NCBI GenBank assembly: GCA_038373865.1
Contig: JAXGGA010005805.1
Coordinates: 1 to 64,000 of the forward strand
Source: Uloborus plumipes
Lineage: Eukaryota; Arthropoda; Arachnida; Araneae; Uloboridae
Direction of reading: 5' to 3'
Length of the DNA stretch: 64,000 nt
The position numbers were made by a program, and so were the translations under genes. Positions within the stretch are counted from its first letter, which is position 1. Every line of letters begins with the position of its first letter. Under the pieces are notes generated by a model. The model worked only from the letters and a program-made list of their open reading frames with translations. It did no database searches and had not been told where the DNA came from. This document shows, in pieces, positions 58,501-61,903 of this stretch.

Positions 58501-61500
58501 AGGAACCCTGAATACAATGCTAAATTTCAACAGCCTAAGCCTCAGTGTATCGAACAGGATCAGAAATGTTCATACTCTTTCTGATTAAGAGAGAGACGCC
58601 AAATTTAAAGGGGAATTGAAAACTAACACACTATATTAGAGAATGATGCCTGGTTACCAAAAATGTCATAAGCATTTGCACAGTTAACTATTAAAACTTA
58701 TGCCATTGCAGTATGCCATTACATGTATTATGTCAATCGCACATAACTCAAAAGCGGAAAAGTTGTTAAAAATTAGATCCCAAACATTCGAATCGACACT
58801 CTCGATATATAAAGGTCATGTTTCAAATTCTTTTCTTGGAAAAGAACTTCATACTGCCCTTTGTTAGAATGTCAAGATTTTGAAACAGAATGCAATAGAT
58901 TTTGTACAAAAAAAAAAAAAAGTGATGTGTGAGACTACAGGGACTTTCCAATTGAAAGAAAGTTGAACTTTTTATACCTAAAAATATTGTAAATATACGA
59001 AAAAGTTATAAATATTGCATTTTAGTTAACAAACTAATACTGATATGATATTTCCCATGTATGAACTATTGCTGTCCATTTTAATAAGTATTTTGGTGGC
59101 ATACAATATGTATTTTCAAAAGTATACATAACTTGATAATGTAAAGTTATGCAAGAAATGATTTTTTCATTGTTTCTATTCAAATTAGAAACACAATCAC
59201 AGCTTTCTACATATATTTAACAAACATTTTCATTTAAAAAACTAATCCTGTGGTTCTAAAATAAAATCTGACATGAAAGGTTTTAGCAGAATAGAATATG
59301 ATAAAGGAAGTAATTTTATAATTTTTATTTTAAGTAAATGGAACACTATGAAAGAGTACCTAATAAAGCGTAACTCAGATTCTCCAAGTATGTTTTTTTC
59401 AACGTGTGCCGACTCAGACGTCGAACAAATTTCTGGGCAGTATCGGGTGCTTCACCATCACCAGTAGTCGCCACAACAAACACAGCACAAGTTTCTCTTT
59501 CAATGCAAAACTGAAAATAATAAATAAATAGATTTAATTAGGAAAAATAAAATTATCTATATATATGCATAAAAATAGATGTATGTATGTTTGTTCCTTG
59601 TACAAATTCAGTTTTCGTCAGATTTTCATCAAACTTGGCATAGAGGTTCCTTGATGCACCAGAATTCACATAGGCCGGGTTTGAAACTTAAAAAAAAAAA
59701 AAAAATCCAAACAGCTCGAAACTCGAATTTTTTGTCTCAAAATAGCCAGTTTCTTTCATTTTTGAACAGATAGAGTAAAATAGATAAGCCTTTAAGCATA
59801 CAACTGGATAAAAACACATTTAAATATGAGTACTTTCCAACAAAGATTACGATTAACAATGAATTACCCATGTAAGGTTCACCTATTTAATTTTAGTATG
59901 AAATAAGTTAAAAACAATTGTAATTCATGTTCATAGAATTCATTCAAATAATTTTTTTAGGGCTATATTGTATTAATAAGCACCCGGGCAACGCCGGGTA
60001 ATAAGCTAGTATAGAAAAAAAAAATGCAAATAAGCATTTGCTACCAAAAATCTATTATACGGCAGAAATTTGAGCATAAAACCCTTTATGTCCTAAATTA
60101 ATTTAACAGTGAATTTGTATACATATTTTGCTTTTTTTGGTTTTGAAAATACACCAAACAACATATATAACTAGTATAAAATTTTGAAAATCAGTAGGAT
60201 CTAAGACCCCATACGCCTCAGGGCCCCTAAGAAAAGTGTTTCCGATCGCAAGTACCATCTGTCGGCCTCTCAGCAAAGTACAAGGACTGGTACTCAAAAG
60301 CTTCAGCGTGATTCCAGCCATTTAGGATTCATAATACTAAATTAATAAGCGGGACTTCCGAGTAAAGTAGGTACAACGCACTCTTCTTTAAGAAATATTA
60401 AACAAAAATTTAATTTAATTTCACTGAAAAATTATCCCCCCTCCCCCCAGACGCCTCGTAACAATAACCTGCCCTGCAAACAATCGAGAGCAGTGTTAGA
60501 AATAAGAATTTAAATCTAGGAGTCAAGATGAGCCCTATTATAATTTTCTTTTTTTGTCATTTTTTAATGAATCAAATATGTATGTATCCAAATGTAAAGA
60601 AATAGCAACAAGAAGTAAAAAAAATGAAAGAAATTCTCAATAATACCAATAGCATAGTTTAAAAAAAGATCGGTAAAAATGTACACAAGAAAATGGGTCT
60701 CAAAAACAAAATTGATCGCATTTAAAAATTTCTCTTATCATTTGGAGTAGCAGGTCTTGGTCATGAAAGTACCTGGTCCAGAAAGTGTGATCTTCTTTTC
60801 CAAACAATTTATTAGGTACTGGAAATAATACTGCACATGTGAATTTCACTTATTTATTTACTTTTTCTTAAATACTTTGAAAATCAAAATAAGCAATTGT
60901 TATTTCAATCCATAAATTCAATTTAAAATATAATATCAATTAAAAAAATCAATATTACAATGCTTTTTCTAAATTTGCTGAATAAGAATTTTTTAAGGAG
61001 GTCACACACAGTGACCTCTCTTTAGGGATTCCCTGATTCTACAAAATAAAAGTAGCAGGCAGTAATTTGGTGTACAATCATAGATTAGAGAATGAGATTG
61101 AAGTGATTCTTGAAAAAACTTGAGAAATCACGGGTTTTTCATCAAAAACCCGAAAAAAAAAAACCTGGAATTTTCATCAAAAGCCAAGGCGGGCTGGGCT
61201 TTTTCTAAAGTTTTTGAAGGTTTTCAAAGGTTTCAAAGGGTTTGAAAAAACCCCAGGGTTTTTTCAAACTTTAGTCATGATGCATCAGAAAAAAAAAAAA
61301 AAAACTTCAATGCAATCCAAAATTTTAGGTGTTAAAAGTCCCGCCTAGGTTGAATCTGTTAACATTTATTTGGTTTAAGTGGAAAACTAAAATATATAAA
61401 AGAAAAAATTTGATTTTGGCGAGCGAGCTGAATGCGATAATATAATAGCACTGCCAAAATACTTCTACAATACAGTGATGGCAAATAACACTAGTTACAA

Positions 61501-61884
61501 CAATATATACAGGAGAAATATAATCATAGGATAAAATAATTCTAACAGAATCTAGGCGTTGAATCAAAAATTTTGGTGCAAAATGCAAGTAACGACCACT
61601 TATTTTTAACAGATCAAGAGTATAACGTAAATTTTGAAAAAAAATTAGTGTTTATACTCTTGCGAAGAGTGATAATATTTGGCAACCAATTCAGAACAAA
61701 AATAGTAGAAAAAATACAGTAAATATTTTACCCTTTTATCACACAAACTCATGCAGAACAAATCAGCCTTTAAGCCGTAATCGGGAGCCGCATCTGCTAT
61801 CTCTTCAGCAATGGCTTTGGCTTGGCCACTCTGCGAAGCATAAAGGAGGAGGAAGCGATTTCTAGCTTTTTTCCGATATTCCAT
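21208..61884 (-). CDS. MTRR: Methionine synthase reductase, complete gene, 14 coding exons joined
   Basis: MTRR passes electrons from NADPH through FAD and FMN to methionine synthase, reactivating its cob(II)alamin with S-adenosylmethionine; it acts in the cytosol in the methionine/folate cycle. Exons (minus): 61884-61732, 59510-59360, 57515-57398, 55112-54818, 49743-49600, 47213-47128, 39722-39569, 39021-38841, 38603-38561, 28735-28534, 26396-26293, 26205-26113, 24775-24540, 21287-21208. They sum to 2040 nt, 679 aa plus stop (the human protein is 698 aa as I recall). Visible motifs: [18 protein letters not shown] (FMN), [28 protein letters not shown] and GVCTGWL (FAD), [13 protein letters not shown] and [11 protein letters not shown] (NADPH), and W678 near the C-terminus, equivalent to the conserved aromatic over FAD. 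Phases are compatible at every junction. The whole order and the GVCTGWL block fit MTRR better than cytochrome P450 reductase or NOS. Confidence 0.95.
21444..21664. mobile_element. TTAA-type MITE, CCGTTACCGCC family, copy 1
   Basis: Starts TTAACCCGTTACCGCCCAG and ends with a decayed complement (GGTACCGGGATAA). Long inverted arms include AGTGATCTATTTATAGATCA and TCTTTTCAGACTCC. It lies in MTRR intron 13. Confidence 0.75.
21809..21965. mobile_element. TTAA-type MITE, CCGTTACCGCC family, copy 2, left-truncated
   Basis: Shares the interior (TTCTTATTCTTATTGGCTGA) and right arm (GGAGTCTGAAAAGAGGTGAT) with copies 1 and 3 and ends with GTTAA at 21961-21965. The left arm is missing. Confidence 0.7.
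22295..23972. mobile_element. MULE-like element with arms of about 240 bp
   Basis: Left arm 22295-22530 and right arm about 23734-23972 are inverted repeats (for example GGTATCCTTAATTAGGGAAA against the complement of the right arm). Both flanks carry ATTGTATAT (22286-22294 and 23973-23981), an 8-9-bp duplication. Long arms plus a 9-bp target fit Mutator-like elements. No transposase is seen; the centre is filled by another element at 22706-23731. Confidence 0.75.
22706..23731. mobile_element. Tigger/pogo-type element nested in the MULE-like element
   Basis: The ends are CAGTAGAGAACCAATTATCC and CAGTACAGAACCTTTTATCC, both followed by GGGA, with TA on both sides (22704-22705, 23732-23733). CCCGG words recur near both ends. 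At about 23029-23076 a near-perfect hairpin carries AAATCGCACATT and its complement. No transposase is recognised. Confidence 0.82.
24163..24512 (+). mobile_element. Family P MITE, copy b
   Basis: It carries the family core (AACATGTAATATAGTTTAGA, AACGTGAATTTTATCTTTTA), an (AAAC)n tract at 24450-24475 and the CTAATAAAAGTATATTAAT end, which stops 28 bp from the exon 13 donor. Confidence 0.7.
24540..24775 (-). CDS. MTRR: MTRR coding exon 13 (aa 575-654)
   Basis: Encodes LFLSFSRES (NADPH 2'-phosphate site), YVHENI and [19 protein letters not shown]. Acceptor catgcag, donor G|gtatag, phase 1. Confidence 0.93.
24925..25213 (+). mobile_element. Family P MITE, copy c
   Basis: Begins AAAAAAAACTAAAAAATACG and ends CTAATAAAAGCGTA. 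In MTRR intron 12. Confidence 0.7.
25447..25676. mobile_element. TTAA-type MITE, CCGTTACCGCC family, copy 3, complete
   Basis: Exactly 230 bp including TTAA at both ends (25447-25450, 25673-25676). Inverted ends TTAACCCGTTACCACCTAG and TTAACCCGTTACCGCCCAG. TTAA duplication is the hallmark of piggyBac-type transposition. Confidence 0.87.
25893..26098 (+). mobile_element. Family P MITE, copy d
   Basis: Family core present; the GCGTATTTTT end stops about 15 bp from the exon 12 donor in MTRR intron 12. Confidence 0.68.
26113..26205 (-). CDS. MTRR: MTRR coding exon 12 (aa 544-575)
   Basis: Encodes [20 protein letters not shown], the NADPH-domain segment with the FYGCR motif. Acceptor ttttcag after an 87-bp intron, the shortest of the gene. 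The donor is AA|gtaact; the alternative frame end AAG|taa is rejected because AA+G joins exon 13 cleanly. Confidence 0.92.
26293..26396 (-). CDS. MTRR: MTRR coding exon 11 (aa 510-544)
   Basis: Contains [20 protein letters not shown], the NADPH-domain glycine loop. Acceptor tttacaag, donor AG|gtaccg, phase 2. Confidence 0.93.
26939..27869. mobile_element. TA-flanked TIR element carrying a LINE fragment
   Basis: The ends are GGGTAAAAGCACCAGTAG and GGGTAAGAGCTCCAGTAG (right end reverse-complemented), with TA at 26937-26938 and 27870-27871. The pre-insertion site can be read from the interrupted family P copy. Most of its interior is a minus-strand RNase H remnant from a non-LTR retrotransposon. 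Confidence 0.75.
27162..27710 (-). pseudogene. RNase H domain remnant of a non-LTR retrotransposon
   Basis: The open frame contains [16 protein letters not shown] (end of the RNase H fold; the usual form is G-N-E-x-A-D-x-L-A-K-x-A, so the Asn is lost), then [17 protein letters not shown] and a Cys/His tail C-x2-C...H-x4-C ([17 protein letters not shown]) as in LINE ORF2 C-termini. No reverse transcriptase is present. The upstream part is out of frame or deleted. Confidence 0.75.
27906..28533. other. MTRR intron 10, nothing recognised
   Basis: No coding exon or complete element is visible. A T run at 28051-28060 and a CCCTGGCCCCGCCCAGG patch near 28327-28343 resemble repeat ends but have no partner. 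Confidence 0.4.
28534..28735 (-). CDS. MTRR: MTRR coding exon 10 (aa 442-509)
   Basis: FAD domain: [10 protein letters not shown] and [12 protein letters not shown] (FAD pyrophosphate contact), then a Ser/Thr-rich loop. Acceptor tttttcag, donor CAG|gttttt (weak), phase 0. Confidence 0.92.
29390..31487. mobile_element. hAT-like element, 2.1 kb, non-autonomous
   Basis: The ends are CAGGGTTGGCAAA on both strands, with a perfect 8-bp duplication CTTTATTC (29382-29389 and 31488-31495). The terminal region is made of GGGTTTTTxTGGGTTTTT words. It contains a direct duplication (29390-29789 repeated at 30067-30477). No transposase is visible. Confidence 0.92.
30067..30477. repeat. Second copy of a 400-bp direct duplication (first copy 29390-29789)
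   Basis: The two segments are nearly identical over about 400 bp, including the CAGGGTTGGCAAA terminus; the second has a few extra TGGGTTTTT units. A 277-bp unique spacer lies between them. It may be a nested relative or an unequal duplication. Confidence 0.85.
32665..32856 (+). repeat. copia 5' LTR, 192 bp
   Basis: TGTTGGAAATATTTT...AATGTTAACA. The TG...CA ends and near-identity to the outer parts of 35908-36753 and to the solo LTR at 61357-61547 define it. Confidence 0.9.
32970..35751 (+). pseudogene. copia gag-pol remnant
   Basis: The Gag start [20 protein letters not shown] is at 32970. A frameshift follows near 33126, then the gag continuation ([19 protein letters not shown]). A hAT MITE splits gag at 33358-34221. 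Beyond it come the zinc knuckle [14 protein letters not shown], protease [13 protein letters not shown] and an in-frame TAA at 34918. The gag-pre-integrase His/Cys region ([11 protein letters not shown]...[10 protein letters not shown]) follows. Integrase core and most of reverse transcriptase are deleted; only its last part ([19 protein letters not shown]) remains, ending at TAG. It cannot be autonomous. Confidence 0.88.
33358..34221. mobile_element. hAT MITE inside copia gag
   Basis: Starts CAGGGTGTAAAAAAATCAAT and ends ATCATTGACACCCTG, with a perfect 8-bp duplication GCAGATCA (33350-33357 and 34222-34229). The ends are packed with GATTTAAATCA-type palindromes. Removing it rejoins the gag frame. 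Confidence 0.92.
35908..36753 (+). repeat. copia 3' LTR, interrupted by a solo LTR
   Basis: 35908-35997 and 36651-36753 together match the 192-bp 5' LTR; the inserted sequence is 35998-36645 plus one 5-bp target copy. Confidence 0.9.
35998..36645 (+). mobile_element. Solo LTR (648 bp) of a different retrotransposon
   Basis: TGTTAGACAAATGC...ATTATCA with a perfect 5-bp duplication AGTAT (35993-35997 and 36646-36650). It contains a TATA-like GGGTATAAAATTG at about 36279 and AATAAA at about 36053 and 36549. Its family is not otherwise present in the window. Confidence 0.88.
36754..37251. other. Right part of the 32145-38501 element, nothing coding
   Basis: Up to about 36820 it resumes similarity with 8676-8750. 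From 37030 to 37240 it is less A+T-rich but matches nothing I know. Confidence 0.4.
37252..37481. mobile_element. TTAA-type MITE, CCATTAATGCC family
   Basis: Exactly 230 bp including TTAA at both ends; the ends are TTAACCCATTAATGCCG and TTAACTCATTAATGCCG. A similar left end without a partner is at 52968. Confidence 0.87.
38561..38603 (-). CDS. MTRR: MTRR coding exon 9 (aa 428-442), 43 nt
   Basis: A micro-sized exon encoding [14 protein letters not shown] plus part of R; RFYS is the FAD-binding RxYS motif. Acceptor atttcag, donor AG|gtaaga, phase 2. The next intron (9.8 kb) is the most transposon-laden in the gene. Confidence 0.92.
38841..39021 (-). CDS. MTRR: MTRR coding exon 8 (aa 368-428)
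   Basis: Helical connecting domain: [19 protein letters not shown], then [19 protein letters not shown]. Acceptor gttacag, donor G|gtgtgt, phase 1. Confidence 0.93.
39569..39722 (-). CDS. MTRR: MTRR coding exon 7 (aa 316-367)
   Basis: Connecting domain; the end [18 protein letters not shown] matches the conserved C-E-I-R-x-x-PKK segment. Acceptor tctcttag, donor AAG|gtaccc, phase 0. Confidence 0.93.
39838..40893 (+). mobile_element. Family P MITE, copy f, split by an insertion
   Basis: Left part about 39838-40066, right part about 40846-40893 (ends CTAATAAAAGCGTATTGAT). The 40067-40845 element interrupts it within ACATACATACAAAC. Confidence 0.68.
40067..40845. mobile_element. TIR element (GGGTCATTCC), copy 1, 779 bp
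   Basis: The ends are GGGTCATTCCGACGAAAATG and GGGTCATTCCAGCGAAAATG, followed on both sides by GTACAAATCATGTC. CAT on both sides may be a 3-bp duplication. TGTCCACTCTGTTAC recurs inside at about 40308, 40486 and 40651. No coding sequence. It is in MTRR intron 6. Confidence 0.78.
41825..42574 (+). mobile_element. Helitron B inserted in A, with internal 369-bp tandem duplication
   Basis: It starts TCTACTTATATTAAAAACTG after an A and ends with hairpin CTAGCTGCCCTGGCAGCTAG followed by T, the A|T target of Helitrons. Its first 369 bp are repeated from 42194. Confidence 0.65.
43100..43330 (+). repeat. Minisatellite, four units of about 53 bp
   Basis: Each unit carries GCGAGCCGCCTTGGCGGCGAGTAG or a variant (near 43108, 43161, 43214, 43269), a perfect or near-perfect small hairpin, then an AACTTTCCT spacer. 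Confidence 0.8.
43351..44135 (+). mobile_element. Second A+B Helitron segment, head to tail with the first
   Basis: Starts TCTACTTATATTTAAAACTG directly after the CTAG of element A, repeats A's 5' 400 bp, then B (from 43751) to its CTAG at 44132-44135. Here B is not duplicated. It looks like a tandem segmental copy of 41403-42574. Confidence 0.65.
44136..45004. other. MTRR intron 6, nothing recognised
   Basis: A+T-rich single-copy sequence; no exon or element end can be supported. Confidence 0.45.
45005..46355. mobile_element. hAT-like element, 1.35 kb
   Basis: The ends are CAGGGCCCGATTA and CAGGGCTGGATTA, each followed by AAGCT-C-TTCCCC-like sequence. The 8-bp flanks AACACAGC (44997-45004) and AATACAGC (46356-46363) match at seven of eight positions. 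A 127-codon minus-strand frame at 45723-46106 has no recognisable domain and is not called. Confidence 0.78.
46498..46737. mobile_element. TTAA-type MITE, CTTTTGGAACCGGGC family, copy 1
   Basis: 240 bp including TTAA at both ends; the ends are TTAACCTTTTGGAACCGGGC and TTAACCTTTAGGAACCGGGC. Long imperfect palindrome. Confidence 0.87.
47128..47213 (-). CDS. MTRR: MTRR coding exon 6 (aa 288-316)
   Basis: Contains [15 protein letters not shown], the YQPGDxF motif typical of diflavin reductases. Acceptor ttttcag, donor CAG|gtagta, phase 2. Confidence 0.93.
47954..48124. mobile_element. Tigger-type MITE, right end truncated
   Basis: Left end CAGTCGAACCTCATTAAAAT; the right side reads AATTAACAAGGTTCGAC and then meets the TTAA-type MITE that follows. 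In MTRR intron 5. Confidence 0.6.
48125..48361. mobile_element. TTAA-type MITE, CTTTTGGAACCGGGC family, copy 2, inverted
   Basis: Starts ACCTTTAGGAGCCGGGCGGT and ends CCAAAAGGTTAA. The left TTAA is lost where it joins the Tigger-type MITE. Confidence 0.75.
48362..49599. other. MTRR intron 5, nothing recognised
   Basis: A+T-rich. Around 48870-48890 and 49530-49552, TAGGGATGCACCCATAAGC and its partner GATCGGTACATCCCTACTC look like inverted ends of one more short element (hAT-like AGGGATG) of about 680 bp, but I could not fix the borders. Confidence 0.4.
49600..49743 (-). CDS. MTRR: MTRR coding exon 5 (aa 240-287)
   Basis: Start of the FAD-domain barrel: [19 protein letters not shown] and [19 protein letters not shown], matching the segment that precedes the YQPGD motif in MTRR. 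Acceptor tttgcag, donor CAG|gtacac. Confidence 0.92.
49842..50079. mobile_element. TTAA-type MITE, CTTTTGGAACCGGGC family, copy 3
   Basis: Starts TTAACCTTTTGGATCCGGGC and ends CCCGGTTCCTAAAGGTTAC (last TTAA base changed). In MTRR intron 4, 98 bp upstream of exon 5. Confidence 0.82.
50671..50962. mobile_element. hAT MITE, 292 bp
   Basis: The ends are CAGGGTTGCCAG and its complement, with a perfect 8-bp duplication TCTTTTTC (50663-50670 and 50963-50970). An extra internal terminus (CTGGCAACCCTG at 50771-50782) suggests an internal duplication. Confidence 0.9.
51298..51722 (-). mobile_element. CGCCAA-rich MITE, copy 4, truncated
   Basis: In minus orientation it matches the first half of the copies at 7078, 18497 and 19493 (TTACACGTAAA end, CGCCAA cluster, GGTTGCATTCGAATG) and stops before the GACGTCACGAGAAAAC half. 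Confidence 0.78.
51870..52325 (+). mobile_element. Possible further Helitron-like fragment
   Basis: The sequence ends with CACGAGCACAGCCGTACGGGTAC, similar in plan to the hairpin end of the preceding Helitron, but no CTRR end or clear 5' end is seen. Confidence 0.35.
52326..53356. other. MTRR intron 4, little recognised
   Basis: A single TTAA-MITE-like left end (TAACCCATTAATGCCTAGCG) is at 52969 without a partner. Otherwise A+T-rich with no supported feature. Confidence 0.4.
53357..53690 (+). repeat. Tandem duplication, two units of about 165 bp (third copy at 53946-54120)
   Basis: Units at about 53357 and 53525 share AAGCATACATAAATTAAGCA, AGAAAAAGTTGTGTTTTATT and TCAATAGGATATCAGTT almost exactly. 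A more diverged third copy follows the MITE fragment at 53755-53913. Confidence 0.85.
53755..53913. mobile_element. CAGTGAACTCTC-type MITE, left-truncated
   Basis: Matches the right part of 15915-16172 and 16650-17314 (AAATTCGGCGCATAAGTGAA, GGTGTATAAGTGAAAGTTCA) and ends CACTG followed by TA. Confidence 0.75.
54228..54784. mobile_element. Tigger-type MITE, 557 bp
   Basis: The ends are GAGTAACCGCCACTAATAAA and CAGTGACTGCTGCTTATTAA, with TA on both sides. Many TAAAATCA words inside. It lies 33 bp beyond the exon 4 donor of MTRR. Confidence 0.68.
54818..55112 (-). CDS. MTRR: MTRR coding exon 4 (aa 141-239)
   Basis: Finishes the flavodoxin domain ([19 protein letters not shown]) and enters the variable linker, which has Cys-rich [13 protein letters not shown]. 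Acceptor cttccag, donor TTG|gtaagt, phase 0. Confidence 0.92.
55113..55493. other. MTRR intron 3, with a half MITE relict
   Basis: 55275-55440 contains ATTATAATATTGTTTCGGGA and CTATTCCATTAAGCCGG, which look like part of a Tigger-type MITE, but no clean inverted partner is seen. Confidence 0.35.
55494..56429. mobile_element. TIR element (GGGTCATTCC), copy 2, with a 150-bp insertion
   Basis: Colinear with 40067-40845 except for about 150 extra bases at 55675-55823 (starts near GAGAAAAGCCCCAGCTTCTA). Both termini are present. Confidence 0.78.
56430..57035. other. MTRR intron 3, nothing recognised
   Basis: A+T-rich sequence without supported features. Confidence 0.45.
57036..57392 (+). mobile_element. 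Family P MITE, copy g, most complete
   Basis: This copy has both palindromic halves: AAAGTAATATTTAGTACTAC with AATACTAAAGGTTAAACTAT on the left, and the complement (ATAGTTTAGCCTTTAGTATT) on the right. It ends GCGTATTAATAA and touches the exon 3 donor. Confidence 0.75.
57398..57515 (-). CDS. MTRR: MTRR coding exon 3 (aa 102-141)
   Basis: Encodes [20 protein letters not shown] and [11 protein letters not shown], the third FMN loop. Acceptor ctctgcag, donor GG|gtactt, phase 2. A family P MITE ends only about 5 bp beyond the donor. Confidence 0.93.
57659..58100 (+). mobile_element. CAGGGTTTGAAAA element, plus copy (left of MTRR exon 2)
   Basis: The terminus CAGGGTTTGAAAAAAACTGG is followed by GATCAAAAACCCGGGTTTTT, a GAATCAGGAGAGCGCTGAAG block and TTTCTGGACCAGGTATTGAC. 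The same order occurs inverted at 60740-61275. Confidence 0.7.
58114..58329. mobile_element. TTAA-type MITE, CCTTTAAACGCC family
   Basis: 216 bp including TTAA at both ends; the ends are TTAACCCTTTAAACGCCA and TTAACCCTTTGAACGGCCA. In MTRR intron 2. Confidence 0.85.
58330..59359. other. MTRR intron 2, nothing recognised
   Basis: A run of A at 58439-58458 is followed by a hAT-end-like GGCTCGGCTCACTTTGAGG fragment. No exon or complete element. Confidence 0.4.
59360..59510 (-). CDS. MTRR: MTRR coding exon 2 (aa 52-102)
   Basis: Continues the flavodoxin domain with [19 protein letters not shown], the second FMN loop, and ends LSYALL plus one base (phase 1). Acceptor ttttcag, donor gtactc. Inverted copies of one transposon family lie on both sides of this exon. 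Confidence 0.93.
59556..60009 (+). mobile_element. Small Helitron-like element, 454 bp
   Basis: Starts TCTATATATATGCATAAAAA after an A and ends with hairpin CACCCGGGCAACGCCGGGT, then AATAAGCTAG followed by T. It lies 45 bp upstream of exon 2 in MTRR intron 1, leaving room only for the branch point and acceptor. Confidence 0.72.
60010..60739. other. MTRR intron 1, nothing recognised
   Basis: 60180-60260 (AAGACCCCATACGCCTCAGG, AGGGCCCCTAAGAAAAG) resembles internal parts of hAT-type repeats. Nothing else. Confidence 0.35.
60740..61275 (-). mobile_element. CAGGGTTTGAAAA element, minus copy (right of MTRR exon 2)
   Basis: Inverted relative to 57659-58100. On the minus strand it reads from the AAAGTTTGAAAAAACCCTGG terminus through GAATCAGGGAATCCCTAAAG to TTTCTGGACCAGGTACTTTC. 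No matching target duplication joins the two copies. Confidence 0.7.
61357..61547 (-). mobile_element. Solo copia LTR, 191 bp
   Basis: On the minus strand it runs from TGTTAGAATTATTTT to AATGTTAACA and matches the LTR of the 32665-36753 element. A perfect 5-bp duplication GAATC is at 61352-61356 and 61548-61552. It lies 184 bp beyond the exon 1 donor of MTRR. Confidence 0.9.
61732..61884 (-). CDS. MTRR: MTRR coding exon 1 (aa 1-51)
   Basis: It encodes the start of the flavodoxin domain with the FMN phosphate loop ([15 protein letters not shown]). A TAA directly precedes the ATG in frame, so this Met is the first possible start. The donor is AGG|gtaaaa, phase 0. Confidence 0.93.
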
Positions 61885-61903
61885 TTAAAGTTGGGTGCAT
61901 ACT
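61885..61903 (-). promoter_or_regulatory. MTRR: Probable 3' splice site and 5' UTR piece before the MTRR start
   Basis: Going upstream from the ATG on the minus strand, 17 nt of leader is preceded by AG (61903-61902) after a tract of about 17 T, a strong acceptor. This suggests a separate upstream 5' UTR exon, which I could not place in 61904-64000. Confidence 0.5.

Noticed and set aside
57659..61275. A single 3.6-kb foldback transposon carrying MTRR exon 2
   Set aside because: The two inverted ends have no matching 8-bp duplication outside, and exon 2 is in its normal place in the gene, so two separate insertions are simpler.
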